NCBI GenBank assembly: GCA_900539695.1
Contig: UQDG01000001.1
Span: 62,001 to 126,000, forward strand
Origin: an uncultured Oscillospiraceae bacterium
Lineage (GTDB): Bacteria; Bacillota; Clostridia; Oscillospirales; Ruminococcaceae
DNA length: 64,000 nt
Direction of reading: 5' to 3'
The notes beneath the pieces are model-generated. The model did not search any database, was not told where the DNA came from, and saw nothing but the letters and a program-made list of their open reading frames with translations. Position numbers and translations under genes: made by a program. Below, piece by piece: positions 1 through 9,700 of this stretch. Each line of letters begins with the position of its first letter. The first letter of the stretch is position 1.

Positions 1-1
1 G

Positions 2-508
2 CTGTGGCAGACCCGCCAGAGCATCTACGCCATCTCCACCGGCGGTCTGTTCGGCGTGGGCATCGGCAACAGCGTGCAAAAGCACCAGTGGCTGCCCTAC
101 GCCGAGAACGACTTTATCTTCGCCGTCGTGTGCGAGGAACTGGGCTTTATCGGCGCCATCGCATTGATCGTGCTGTTCGGTGCCCTCATTGTGCAGGGCA
201 TTGCCATCGCCCTCAACGCACCGGATTTCTTCGGCTCGCTGCTGGGCATCGGCATCATGGCGCAGGTCGCCTGGCAGGTGTTCTGCCATATCGGCGTGGC
301 CACAGCGCTGCTGCCCAACACCGGCATCAGTTTGCCGTTCTTCTCCTACGGCGGCACCAGCTTGCTGATTTTGCTGGGTGAAATGGGCATCATGCTAAGC
401 ATATCCCGCGCCGGAAACGGCCGCCGTGAGGCCCGCCGCCAGCGGGAACAGGAGGAAATGGAAAACCGCCTGCGCCAGAAAAGCACCTACCGCCGCCGCA
501 GAGTTTGA
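2..508 (+). CDS. ftsW: FtsW/RodA-family lipid II polymerase, C-terminal fragment
   Basis: This is the 3' end of a SEDS-family peptidoglycan polymerase; the start lies before the window and the frame is open from base 2. The visible 168 codons contain the family motif GVGIGNSVQK followed by PYAENDFIFAVVCEELGF, three hydrophobic segments, and the diagnostic NTGISLPFFSYGGTS stretch near the end. A charged Arg/Glu-rich cytoplasmic tail closes the protein. SEDS proteins polymerise lipid II glycan strands in the membrane at the division site. murG follows 74 bases downstream on the same strand and ftsQ comes after it, which points to FtsW rather than RodA. Family is clear from the motif; the FtsW assignment rests on context. 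Confidence 0.93.
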   Translation: MWQTRQSIYAISTGGLFGVGIGNSVQKHQWLPYAENDFIFAVVCEELGFIGAIALIVLFGALIVQGIAIALNAPDFFGSLLGIGIMAQVAWQVFCHIGVATALLPNTGISLPFFSYGGTSLLILLGEMGIMLSISRAGNGRREARRQREQEEMENRLRQKSTYRRRRV

Positions 509-582
509 CGGCAGAAATCTATAAGGCAACGCCGCAGGCCCTCAAAGGGGTGCAGCGGTCTGCCTGAAAAAGGGGAGTTAGT

Positions 583-1698
583 ATGCGTGTTCTGATTGCT
601 GCCGGCGGTACAGCCGGTCATATCAACCCGGCGCTGGCCATTGCCGGTGCCCTGAAAGCCGCCGAACCGACCGCCGAGATCCACTTTGCCGGCCGCCGCG
701 AGGGCATGGAGTACGGCCTTGTCACGAAGGCCGGGTATCCCTTCCATCACATCGAGATCAACGGCTTTCAGCGCCGCCTGAACGCCGAGAACATCGTGCG
801 CAACGTCATTGCCCTGTGGCATCTGGCACTGTCCGGTCCCCGCACCCAGAAGATCCTGAACGAGGTCAAGCCTGACCTGGTCATCGGCTGCGGCGGTTAC
901 GTCAGCGGCCCCGTGGTGCGCGCCGCTGCCAGGCGTGGCATCAAGACTGCCATCCACGAGCAGAACGCCTTCCCCGGTGTGACCAACAAGCTGCTGGCCA
1001 AGGATGTGGATGTGGTACTGGCCGCCAGCGCTGATGCGGTGGAGAAGCTGGGAGCCCCCGAAAAGACCACCGTGGTAGGCAACCCTGTCCGCCCCGAAGT
1101 GCTTACCGCCGACCGCGAAGCCGCCCGCCGCAACCTGAAGGCCGGCGACCGCACCGTTATCCTGAGCTTTGGCGGCAGCCTGGGCGCTGACCGCATCAAC
1201 CAGGTGGTGGCGGACCTCTGCGCCTGGGAAAAGCAGCAGGGGGCGAACGTGCTGCACCTGCATGCCACCGGCAGCCGCGGCGTAGAGCTGTTCGATAGGC
1301 TGGAAAAAGAAAAGGGCTTTGCCCCCGGTGAGAACCTGGTTGTCACGCCCTACATCAACAATATGCCCCAGCTGTTGGCCGCCGCAGATTTGGTCATTGC
1401 CCGTTCCGGTGCGCTGACGCTGGCTGAACTGGAGGCCGTGGGCCGCGCGTCCATCCTGATCCCCAGCCCCAACGTGGCCGAGAACCACCAGTATTACAAC
1501 GCCCTGGAACTGCAAAAGGCCGGTGCCGCCGTCGTCATCGAGGAAAAGAACCTGACCGGCGAGGGCTTGATCGAAACCGTGCAGCAGCTGCTGGCCCAGC
1601 CCGGCAAGCTGGCCGAGATGGGCGCCAACGCCAAGACCCTGGGCAACCCGCACAGTTTGGAGCTTATCACCGCCAAGCTGCTGGAGCTTGTCAAATAA
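583..1698 (+). CDS. murG: UDP-GlcNAc--undecaprenyl-PP-MurNAc-pentapeptide GlcNAc transferase
   Basis: MurG adds GlcNAc from UDP-GlcNAc to lipid I on the inner face of the membrane, making lipid II for the upstream SEDS polymerase. The 371-residue protein has the normal family length (GT28). Visible motifs are the N-terminal glycine loop GGTAGHINPA (residues 8-17), GGYVSGP (104-110), HEQNAFPG (125-132), GNPVR (166-170) and the C-domain loop GGSLGA (197-202), then ARSGALTLAEL and PNVAENHQ, which line the UDP-GlcNAc pocket in the family. The ATG at 583 follows an AAAGGGGAG ribosome binding site. It is probably co-transcribed with the ftsW fragment. Confidence 0.98.
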   Translation: MRVLIAAGGTAGHINPALAIAGALKAAEPTAEIHFAGRREGMEYGLVTKAGYPFHHIEINGFQRRLNAENIVRNVIALWHLALSGPRTQKILNEVKPDLVIGCGGYVSGPVVRAAARRGIKTAIHEQNAFPGVTNKLLAKDVDVVLAASADAVEKLGAPEKTTVVGNPVRPEVLTADREAARRNLKAGDRTVILSFGGSLGADRINQVVADLCAWEKQQGANVLHLHATGSRGVELFDRLEKEKGFAPGENLVVTPYINNMPQLLAAADLVIARSGALTLAELEAVGRASILIPSPNVAENHQYYNALELQKAGAAVVIEEKNLTGEGLIETVQQLLAQPGKLAEMGANAKTLGNPHSLELITAKLLELVK

Positions 1699-1800
1699 TG
1701 CAACCATATTGTAACCGGAGTGGAGAGCGTATCCGCGGTCTCCGCTCTTGTTTTTTTGTATCGTTTCTTCTATAATAAATGTAAACTGTAAAAGTATGCT

Positions 1801-1855
1801 TTGCAGGGGCGCACAGTGCACGTCCGCGGGCCGATGACGAGCATCGGCCCCTACA
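1801..1855. repeat. GTAGGGGC-type palindromic intergenic repeat, copy 1
   Basis: An imperfect palindrome opening with TTGCAGGGGC and closing with GGCCCCTACA. Inside are a GCGCACAGTGCACGT arm and a CCGATGACGAGCATCGG hairpin. It is one of about nine related elements in this window, always between genes. Confidence 0.75.
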
Positions 1856-1872
1856 TTGAGTATTGCACGGTT

Positions 1873-1931
1873 GTGTAGGGGCGGGTGCTTGTATTGCGGG
1901 GTCGCGCAGCGATCTATGCTCGCCCCTACAA
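1873..1931. repeat. GTAGGGGC-type palindromic intergenic repeat, copy 2
   Basis: A second element 17 bases after copy 1, opening GTAGGGGCG and closing CGCCCCTACA, with a degenerate interior. Together with copy 1 it fills most of the 271-base gap between murG and ftsQ. I see no gene or clear promoter in the gap. Confidence 0.75.
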
Positions 1932-1969
1932 TCTAAATTATTTACCTGAATAGAAGGGAGGGCCGACCC

Positions 1970-3241
1970 ATGGATTATAACCAGCGCAGCCGCGGGCAAA
2001 AGTCCGGGGCCGGTCATCCTGCCCGTGCGCCCCGCCGCAGCGTAAGCAGCCGCATGGGGCTGGAAAAACGCGGCGCACCTGCCCAGCAGCCCCCGCGCGG
2101 CAATGCCCCGCGTCCCAATCAGCAGCGCGGCCCCAATCAACCGCCCCGCAGCGGCCAGCCCCCGCGGCAAAACCGCCCCGGCCAAAATCAGTCCAACAAT
2201 GGCCGCCGCCCCCGCCCGCAGCAGCAGATCAACCCGCAAAAAAGCGGCTACACGCCCGGCTCGCCCCGCCGCCAGCGCCGCGTGACCCAGGCGGAGATTT
2301 TACGCCGCACGCGCCGCCGCCGCTTTCTGGGGATGCTGGCCGTGCTGGCCGTGCTGGCCATCGGCGCGTTCGTGTCGGTCAACCTGCTGTTCAAGGTGGC
2401 CATCTTCCGGGTCGAGAACTTCGACCACAGCACCCCCGCCGACACCGGCATTTATACCGAGGATGAGATCGTCTCGGCGCTGAATATCGAGAAAAACTCC
2501 AACCTTTTCGCCTTCTCCACTGCCGAAAAGACCAAGGAATTACAGGCGCAGTTCCCGTATCTGGACAAGGTGGAAGTGACCGTCCAGATGCCCGCCACCG
2601 TGGTGGTGCAGCTGACCCCCGCTACCGAGCGATTCACCTGCATGTACTCCGGCGGGTGGATGGTCCTCAGCGATGCGCTGCGCATCCTGCGGTTGGAGGT
2701 CTCCCAGCCCGAGGGCATGATCTTGCTCAACGCCAAACTGCCGGACAATTTCAGCCCCGCCATCGGTCAGCAGGTCATCCCGGAAACCTATAACTCGCTG
2801 CTGGCCCACACCGAATCGTCAGCCGAATCGGACAGCACCGACGCCACACCGGAATCCGCCCAGCCCACGGTAACCGATATTGTCACCCAGCTGTGGCAGC
2901 TTTTGCAGGACGACGGTCTGCTGGACGGCCTGACCGCGCTGGACATCAGCGATACCAGCCAGCTCTCCTTCACCTACCAGGGCCGCGTGGACGTGCTGCT
3001 GGGCAACAGCAGCAGCCTGGATTACAAGCTGCGCCTGGCCGCCAAGATCCTGACCGACCCCGACAAGGGGCTTTCCGGCAGCGACCGCGGCACCCTGGAC
3101 GTGAGCGACCAGCTGGAGGACGGCGAGATCCGCGGCTACTTCCAGCCCTATGAGCAGCCAACTCCCACGCCGGAACCTGCCCCGGAGCCTGACCCGGAAT
3201 CAGAAAACGCGGAAAACGCCGAGGAACCCCCAACCGAATAA
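1970..3241 (+). CDS. ftsQ: Cell division protein FtsQ/DivIB
   Basis: A bitopic divisome protein that bridges early and late division proteins with FtsB/FtsL. Residues 1-115 form a long, disordered cytoplasmic tail rich in Pro, Gln and Arg. A single membrane segment follows at about 119-141, then the POTRA domain (about 142-215: FRVENFDHSTPADTGIYTE onwards, with the YLDKVEVTVQMPATVVVQL strand) and the FtsQ core. The end is an acidic, proline-rich tail. At 423 residues it is longer than E. coli FtsQ because of both tails, as often in Firmicutes. The ATG is preceded by GAAGGGAGGG. Position after murG supports the assignment. Confidence 0.93.
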   Translation: MDYNQRSRGQKSGAGHPARAPRRSVSSRMGLEKRGAPAQQPPRGNAPRPNQQRGPNQPPRSGQPPRQNRPGQNQSNNGRRPRPQQQINPQKSGYTPGSPRRQRRVTQAEILRRTRRRRFLGMLAVLAVLAIGAFVSVNLLFKVAIFRVENFDHSTPADTGIYTEDEIVSALNIEKNSNLFAFSTAEKTKELQAQFPYLDKVEVTVQMPATVVVQLTPATERFTCMYSGGWMVLSDALRILRLEVSQPEGMILLNAKLPDNFSPAIGQQVIPETYNSLLAHTESSAESDSTDATPESAQPTVTDIVTQLWQLLQDDGLLDGLTALDISDTSQLSFTYQGRVDVLLGNSSSLDYKLRLAAKILTDPDKGLSGSDRGTLDVSDQLEDGEIRGYFQPYEQPTPTPEPAPEPDPESENAENAEEPPTE

Positions 3242-3246
3242 CCCCC

Positions 3247-3277
3247 TTGCCCCAGCCTTGTGCCGGGGCAATTTTTG
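3247..3277 (+). terminator. Rho-independent terminator after ftsQ
   Basis: TTGCCCC pairs with GGGGCAA across an 11-base loop and is followed by a run of T, starting 5 bases after the ftsQ stop. Confidence 0.85.
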
Positions 3278-3285
3278 TATCTGCC

Positions 3286-3318
3286 TGTAACGCGGGCGCA
3301 AAAACCTGCACTAATAGG
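3286..3318 (+). promoter_or_regulatory. Possible ECF-type promoter of the sigma operon
   Basis: TGTAAC followed 17 bases later by CACTAATAGG, ending 29 bases before the sigma gene start. TGTAAC or TGAAAC -35 elements are typical of ECF sigma targets, so this fits autoregulation. The -10 assignment is a guess from position and family habit. Confidence 0.45.
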
Positions 3319-3347
3319 ATGAACGCCAACAGAAAGGAGGGCAGCGG

Positions 3348-3848
3348 ATGCCGTACCCAGAACTGGAAGAACTGTATAACACCTACCGCACCGACCTGTA
3401 CCGCTACCTCTGCCACCTGACCCACGACCCCGCCGAAGCGGAGGACCTGTTGAGCGAGACCTTTCTGCGGGCGCTGCGACGGCTGCACACCTACCGCGGA
3501 GATTGTGCAGTCAAGACCTGGCTGTTCGGCATTGCCCACAACGTCTGGCTGGAAAGCCTGCGCAAGCGCCGCCCTACCGTCAGCGCCGACGACCTGTTAG
3601 AGACCTACCTGACCGACGACACCCTGCCGGACCACACCGACACCCGCCTGCAATGGCAGCGGGTACAGGCACTATTACAGCAAAAAGATGACCGTGCCCG
3701 CCGCGTGGTGCAGCTGCGGGCACAAGGCTACAGCTACGCCGAGATCGCCGCGCGGCTGGGCATCAGCGAAAGTTCGGCTCGCGTCATCGAGCACCGCACC
3801 CGCACCTGGCTAAAACAACAACTTGCAAAGGAGGGCTACGACCTGTGA
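3348..3848 (+). CDS. ECF-family RNA polymerase sigma factor
   Basis: A 166-residue sigma-70 family protein with only region 2 (ELYNTYRTDLYRYLCHLTHD and AEDLLSETFLRALRRL, residues about 7-50) and region 4 (YAEIAARLGISESSARVIEHRTR, about 125-150), as expected for an ECF sigma. It directs RNA polymerase to a small stress regulon. The start at 3348 follows AGAAAGGAGGG. Its stop overlaps the GTG start of the anti-sigma gene by four bases, the usual arrangement for stoichiometric sigma/anti-sigma expression. The inducing signal cannot be read from sequence; the membrane partner suggests an envelope signal. Confidence 0.93.
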   Translation: MPYPELEELYNTYRTDLYRYLCHLTHDPAEAEDLLSETFLRALRRLHTYRGDCAVKTWLFGIAHNVWLESLRKRRPTVSADDLLETYLTDDTLPDHTDTRLQWQRVQALLQQKDDRARRVVQLRAQGYSYAEIAARLGISESSARVIEHRTRTWLKQQLAKEGYDL

Positions 3849-4417
3849 AAGAAGCTGCCGAAATCAAAAAAATCCCCTGCGCGGTCTGCCGCGACCTGAT
3901 GCCTCTGGTGCAGGACGGCGTAGCCAGCCCGGAAAGTGAAGCGCTGGTAAAAGCCCACCTGGCCGCCTGCCCGGCCTGCCGCGCTTTGCGGCAGGGGGCA
4001 GACGCCCCCGCCGTGCCGGAACTGCCCGCCCCGGATGACGGTAAGATCCTGCAAAAACTGCGCCGCCGATACAGCACCCATTTGCTGCTGCTGGCCTTTG
4101 TGGGCATTGCGGCGGGCGTGGCCCTGGGGTATACAGGCAGCGCCAACTGGGTCATCCTGTTCCTGCCGTGTGTCTGGGCCGTTCTGACCTGCCGGGATAC
4201 CGGCATGGGCAAGCCGCTGCTGCTGTTTACGCTGGGGCTGGCCGTGCTGGATGCTATCATAAAGCAGACGGCTTTTTTTGAATCATTCTCGCTTAGCAAT
4301 TTCTTATGGAACCTGGCGTCCGGCTGTATCTTGTACGCTGTTTTGGGCGGCATAGGCTGGCTGATCGGCTGGCTGCTGCACTATGCAAAGGAGAGTACCC
4401 ATGAAAACAAAGAATAA
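3845..4417 (+). CDS. Zinc-finger anti-sigma factor, membrane protein
   Basis: The N-terminus carries the anti-sigma zinc-binding fold: C12, then H38-X3-C42-X2-C45 (HLAACPAC). About four hydrophobic segments follow (residues 75-185), so the protein should hold the cognate ECF sigma at the membrane until a signal releases it. The GTG start overlaps the sigma stop (GTGA), and the 3' end overlaps the next gene by 17 bases, so the three genes are one operon. The zinc-finger family and gene order make the role clear; the trigger is unknown. Confidence 0.88.
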   Translation: MKEAAEIKKIPCAVCRDLMPLVQDGVASPESEALVKAHLAACPACRALRQGADAPAVPELPAPDDGKILQKLRRRYSTHLLLLAFVGIAAGVALGYTGSANWVILFLPCVWAVLTCRDTGMGKPLLLFTLGLAVLDAIIKQTAFFESFSLSNFLWNLASGCILYAVLGGIGWLIGWLLHYAKESTHENKE

Positions 4418-5198
4418 AAAGACGAAAACCATGCGCCGCCTGGCGCTGACGGCGGCCCTGCTGCTGATTTTGGCGCTGCTGCTGGCCTTTGATGCCATCA
4501 ACGGCGACCCGCTCAGCCAACAGTGGGCCATATACCGGGCTATTCGATATGCGGAAAAGCTATATCCGGAGGAAACATTTCACTGGGACCAGCGCACCGC
4601 CGCTGATGGACAGTTCTTCCACTATGTGGTATACGTTCAGTCTGACCAGAGCAGTGACACAAACTTTGCGGTGCAGACACGGTTCTGGCTGCTGACGGAT
4701 GATGAAATCCGGGGTAAGGAGCTTGAGCCAGACCATGTGTTCTATGTAGACCACCGCTGGACCACCGCTTACCGTCTGGGGGATGAAGCTGCCCAGCAGG
4801 CAGCCGCGTATCTGACCGTGCAGGCCCCCGAATTAAACTTTGCATCTGTCTACGGCGCAAAGGGCAACACGGTAGAGATCGACCTTTGCTATACCGAGCA
4901 GGACGGCATGACCCCGGCTGACTATGTGGAGGATCTGCCGCTGGATGCTGCCTTTGACAAAGCCCTGCTGCAAAAGGTGCCCAGCCGCCTGTGCGCACAA
5001 GTGCTGTGCGATGGCAAGCCTACCGAGGCGGACATGCAAACCGTCCTGCACACCCTCAAGCAGGTGCTGGAAAGCAACGACATGCCGATCACCTATTACG
5101 ACATCACCCTTGTGCCCACCGGCGATTACGCTGACCACAGCGCGTTTATGGCGGATGTGTTGGAATCCGGCCTGACGTCCGCCGATACAATTGCATAA
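4401..5198 (+). CDS. Membrane-anchored protein of the ECF sigma operon, unknown function
   Basis: 265 residues from the ATG at 4401. That start is chosen because AAAGGAGAG sits 6 bases upstream; an ATG at 4383 in frame lacks one. A basic N-terminus and a single hydrophobic segment (about residues 12-33, leucine-rich) are followed by an external domain that I do not recognise, with acidic and tyrosine-rich stretches and no enzyme motif. It overlaps the end of the anti-sigma gene, so it probably belongs to the same regulatory unit, for example as an extracytoplasmic sensor or a target of the sigma factor. That role is inference. Confidence 0.75.
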   Translation: MKTKNKKTKTMRRLALTAALLLILALLLAFDAINGDPLSQQWAIYRAIRYAEKLYPEETFHWDQRTAADGQFFHYVVYVQSDQSSDTNFAVQTRFWLLTDDEIRGKELEPDHVFYVDHRWTTAYRLGDEAAQQAAAYLTVQAPELNFASVYGAKGNTVEIDLCYTEQDGMTPADYVEDLPLDAAFDKALLQKVPSRLCAQVLCDGKPTEADMQTVLHTLKQVLESNDMPITYYDITLVPTGDYADHSAFMADVLESGLTSADTIA

Positions 5199-5200
5199 AA

Positions 5201-5238
5201 AATACCCGTATTGCCTTTAGTAAGGCAGTACGGGTATT
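5201..5238. terminator. Bidirectional terminator between sigma operon and purB
   Basis: AATACCCGTA pairs with TACGGGTATT around a TTGCCT/AGGCAG inner stem. The flanks are A-rich on the left and T-rich on the right, so it can end transcripts from both directions. Confidence 0.88.
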
Positions 5239-5248
5239 TTGCTGTTCT

Positions 5249-5303
5249 GTAGGGGTCGATGTTTATCATCGACCCGCGGGCGGATGCAAGCATTCGCCCC
5301 TAC
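5249..5303. repeat. GTAGGGGC-type palindromic intergenic repeat
   Basis: It opens GTAGGGGTCGATG and closes CGCCCCTAC. Two inner hairpins are visible (GTCGATGTTTATCATCGAC and GCGGATGCAAGCATTCGC). It lies just after the purB stop. Confidence 0.75.
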
Positions 5304-5321
5304 AATTTACGATGCAATCAA

Positions 5322-6758
5322 TCAGACGTTCAGCTCCACATGCTGGCCCAGGTCCTCTTTGTTGGCGTCCAGCACGGGCTGGATGACGTCACGCAGGAAC
5401 TCGGTGACCTGCTCGGCGCTGCGGCCGGTGAAGGCCTCGGGGCTCAGCTCGGCCTCGATCTCCTCGCGGCTCAGGCCGAAGGCGGGGTCAGCCTCCACGC
5501 GGGCAATCATGTCATTGGGCTTGCCCTCCTGCTTGACCACAGCGGCTGCGGCCACGGCATGCTCACGCAGGCGCTCGTGCAGCTCCTGACGGTCGCCGCC
5601 CTTCTTGACAGCCTTCATCATGATGTTCTCGCTGGCCATAAACGGCAGCTCGGCCATCACCCGGGCACGCACGACCTTGGGGTAAACCACCAGACCGTCC
5701 GAAACATTCAGCAGGATGTTCAGGATAGCGTCAGCGGCCAGGAAGCCCTCGGCCATGGCGATGCGCTTGTTGGCAGAGTCGTCCAGCGTACGCTCAAACC
5801 ACTGGGTGCCGGCGGTCATGGCGGGGTTCAGCACGTCCACCATCAGGTAGCGGCTCAGGGCGCAGATGCGCTCACACCGCATGGGGTTGCGCTTGTAGGG
5901 CATGGCCGAGGAACCGATCTGGTTCTTCTCAAACGGCTCTTCCATCTCTTTAAAGTTGGCCAGCAGGCGGATGTCGGTGGCCATCTTCATGGAGCTCTGG
6001 CCCAGGCCCGCCACGGCGGACAGCACATTGTAGTCCACCTTGCGGCTGTAGGTCTGGCCGCAGACAGGCACGACCTTGGTAAAGCCCATCTGGGCGCAGA
6101 CGTCAGCCTCGACGGCCTTGATCTTGGCGGAATCGCCGCCGAACAGCTCCATAAAGCTGGCCTGGGTGCCGGTGGTACCCTTGACGCCGCGCAGCGCCAG
6201 CTGGCCGATCTGGTGGTCAATCTCCTCCAAATCCATGTACAGCTCGTTCATCCACAGGGTGGCGCGCTTGCCGACGGTGGTCAGCTGGGCGGGCTGGCAG
6301 TGGGTGTAGGCGAGGCAGGGCATATCCTTGTACTCGTCGGCAAATTTGGCCAGGTTCGCCAGCACGCCGATGATCTTCTTGCGCACCAGCTGCAAAGCCT
6401 CGCGCATGATGATGACGTCGGTATTATCGCCCACATAGCAGCTGGTAGCACCCAGATGGATGATACCCTTGGCCTTGGGGCACTGCAAACCGTAGGCGTA
6501 GACGTGGCTCATGACGTCATGGCGCACCAGCTTTTCGCGGGCGATGGCATCCTCGTAGTTCACATCGTCCTTGTGGGCTTCCAGCTCGGCAATCTGCTCA
6601 TCGGTGATGGCAAGGCCCTGCTTCTGCTCGGCCTTGGCCAGCGCGATCCACAGCTTGCGCCAGGTGCGGAACTTGTTGTCGTCCGAGAAGATATACTGCA
6701 TTTCGTCGGAGGCATAGCGGGTCGAGAACGGGGAAATATAACGGTCATGTTGTGCCAT
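5322..6758 (-). CDS. purB: Adenylosuccinate lyase
   Basis: PurB cleaves fumarate from SAICAR and from adenylosuccinate, so it works both in IMP synthesis and in the AMP branch. The 478-residue protein carries the fumarase/aspartase superfamily signature GSSAMPYKRNP (residues 282-292) with the catalytic loop serine, the His-bearing YTHCQPAQ (151-158) and TSCYVGDNTD (105-114). It is the last gene of the minus-strand purine operon, 20 bases after purL, and ends before a bidirectional terminator. Confidence 0.98.
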   Translation of the reverse strand: MAQHDRYISPFSTRYASDEMQYIFSDDNKFRTWRKLWIALAKAEQKQGLAITDEQIAELEAHKDDVNYEDAIAREKLVRHDVMSHVYAYGLQCPKAKGIIHLGATSCYVGDNTDVIIMREALQLVRKKIIGVLANLAKFADEYKDMPCLAYTHCQPAQLTTVGKRATLWMNELYMDLEEIDHQIGQLALRGVKGTTGTQASFMELFGGDSAKIKAVEADVCAQMGFTKVVPVCGQTYSRKVDYNVLSAVAGLGQSSMKMATDIRLLANFKEMEEPFEKNQIGSSAMPYKRNPMRCERICALSRYLMVDVLNPAMTAGTQWFERTLDDSANKRIAMAEGFLAADAILNILLNVSDGLVVYPKVVRARVMAELPFMASENIMMKAVKKGGDRQELHERLREHAVAAAAVVKQEGKPNDMIARVEADPAFGLSREEIEAELSPEAFTGRSAEQVTEFLRDVIQPVLDANKEDLGQHVELNV

Positions 6759-6778
6759 GGGAAAAGTCCTCTACTTTC

Positions 6779-9700
6779 TTACAGCTTAAAATAGTTCACG
6801 CCGCCCTCAAAGATAGGCTGGTACTTGTCGCCGGTAACGTTCTTGTACAGGCGTTCGCCGTAGCGTTCGCTGTGGCCCATCTTGCCAAAGACGCGGCCGT
6901 CCGGGCTGGTGATGCCCTCGATAGCCATTACGGAGCCGTTGGGGTTGTAGCGCAGGTCCATGGTGGGCTGGCAGGTCAGGTCGACGTACTGGGTGGCGAT
7001 CTGGCCGTTGTCGATCAGCTGGTTCAGCAGCGTCTGGCTGCAGACAAAGCGGCCCTCGCCGTGGCTGATGGCGATCAGGTGCTCATCGTTGATGTCGCAG
7101 CGGCTCAGCCAGGGGCTCTTGTTGCTGGCAACGCGGGTGCGCACCAGCATGCTCTGGTGGCGATGGATGGTGTTGAAGGTCAGGGTCGGGTCATCGGCCG
7201 TGATGGGGCGGATCTCGCCGTAGGGGACCAGGCCCAGCTTGATGAGAGCCTGGAAGCCGTTGCAGATGCCCAGGGCCAGGCCGTCGCGCTGGTTCAGCAG
7301 GCGGTTAACGGCATCGGCCACAGCGGGGGAGCGGAAGAACGCCGCGATGAACTTGGCGGAGCCGTCCGGCTCGTCACCGCCGGAGAAGCCGCCCGGCAGC
7401 ATCAGGATCTGGGCCTCGTCCAGCTCCTTGACCAGGGCTTCACAGCTCTCGGCAACATCGGCGGGGGTCAGGTTTTTCAGCACCAGAATGTGCGGGTCGC
7501 CGCCGGCCTGGCGGAAGGCGCGGGCGGTATCATACTCACAGTTGGTGCCGGGGAAGACGGGGATAATGACCCGCGGGGTAGCCAGGCGCACGGCAGGGGC
7601 CACGCGCTTGTTGGTGGGGCAGTCATGCTCCAGCGCGGGCACAGTCGGGCCGGCCTTGCGGTAGGGGAAGACCGGCTCCAGCTTGGCTTCCCACTTCTCC
7701 TGCAGCTTGGCCAGGTCGATCATCTCTTTGCCGGCTTCCAGCGTATAGTCCACGGTGGTAAAGCCCAGGAACTCGCCGGCGGACGGGTCCAGCAGCTCCA
7801 AAATCACGCTGCCGTAAGCGGGCTTGAACAGGTCGTTGAAGTTCAGGTCGTTGGAAAGCTGCAGGCCCACATGGTTGCCCACGCACATCTTGAACAGGGC
7901 CTCGGCCACGCCGCCGTAACCGGGGGTAGCGGCAGACAGCACCTTGCCTTCTTCGATCATCTGCTCGACGGTCTTGTAAATGGCAATCAGGCTGCCAATC
8001 TCGGGCAGGCCGTCCTTATACTGGGGACGCAGCATAACAACGGCGCTGTTGGCTTTCTTGAACTCGGGGCTCTGCACATCGCGGGTATTGCCGATGGCAG
8101 TGGCAAAGCTGACCAGCGTGGGGGGAACATCCAGGCCTTCAAAGCTGCCGGACATAGAGTCCTTGCCGCCGATGGAGGCGATGCCCAGGCCCATCTGGGC
8201 ATCCAGGGCACCCAGCAGGGCGGCCAGCGGCTTGCCCCAGCGCTCGGGCTTGTCGTTCATGTGCTCAAAGTATTCCTGGAAGGTCAGGTACATATTCTCG
8301 TGGTGGAAACCGGCGCACACCAGCTTGGTGATGCTCTCGACCACGGCCAGATAAGCGCCGCGGTAGGGGTCGGCCTCGGTCAGGTAGGGGTTGAAGCCCC
8401 AGGCCATGCCGGAGCAGGTGGTGGTCTCGCCGTCCACGGGCAGCTTGGCAGCCATGGCCATGGTGGGGGTCAGCTGGTACTTGCCGCCGTAGGGCATCAG
8501 CACAGTGGCTGCGCCGATGGTGGAGTCGAAGCGCTCGCCCAGACCCTTCTGGCTGCAGACGTTCAGGTCGGAGACCAGGTGCTCCATCTTCTGCTCAAAG
8601 GTAGCACCGGCAAACTGGGGCTGCCAGACATGACCCTTGAGGATGTGCACGTTGGCGTGACGCTCGGCACCGTTGGAGTTCAGGAACTCGCGGGAGAGGT
8701 CGACGATGGCCTTGCCGTTCCAGAATTCGCGCATGCGCTTTTCCTCGGTAACGGTGGCAACGATCGTAGCTTCGAGGTTTTCCTCGGCGGCGTACTGCAT
8801 AAAGGTCTCGGCATCCTCGGCAGCGACGGCCACAGCCATACGCTCCTGGCTCTCGGAGATGGCCAGTTCGGTGCCGTCCAGACCCTCATATTTCTTAGTG
8901 ACCTTGTTCAGGTCGATCTTCAGGCCGTCGGCCAGCTCACCGATGGCAACAGAGACACCGCCTGCGCCAAAGTCGTTGCAGCGCTTGATGAGGCGGCAGG
9001 CATCCTCGCGGCGGAACAGACGCTGCAGCTTACGTTCGATGGGGGCGTTGCCCTTCTGCACCTCGGCACCGCAGGTCTCCAGGCTGGTCAGCTTGTGGGC
9101 CTTGGAGGAGCCGGTGGCACCGCCGATGCCGTCACGGCCGGTGCGGCCGCCCAGCAGGATGACCACATCGCCGGGGGCGGGTTCCTCGCGGCGGACATGG
9201 CTGGCAGGCGTTGCGCCCACGACCGCGCCGATCTCCATGCGCTTGGCAGCGTAGCCGGGGTGATACAGTTCAGAGACCTGGCCGGTGGCAAGGCCGATCT
9301 GGTTGCCGTAGCTGGAGTAACCGGCAGCGGCGGTGGTGACCAGCTTGCGCTGGGGCAGCTTGCCGGGCATCGTCTCGGAGACAGGCTTCAGCGGGTCGGC
9401 TGCGCCGGTCACGCGCATGGCCTGGTAGACGTAGCTGCGGCCGGACAGGGGATCGCGGATGGCACCGCCGATGCAGGTGGCAGCACCGCCGAAAGGCTCA
9501 ATCTCGGTGGGGTGGTTGTGGGTCTCATTCTTAAAGAGAAACAGCCAGTCCTGCAGCTCGCCGTCGACATCGCACTTGATCTTAACGGTGCAGGCGTTGA
9601 TCTCCTCGCTCTCGTCCAGGTTCTTCAGGATGCCGCGCTGCTTCAGGGCCTTGGCGGCGATGGTGGCGCAGTCCATCAGGGTGCGGTTCTTCTTGTCGCG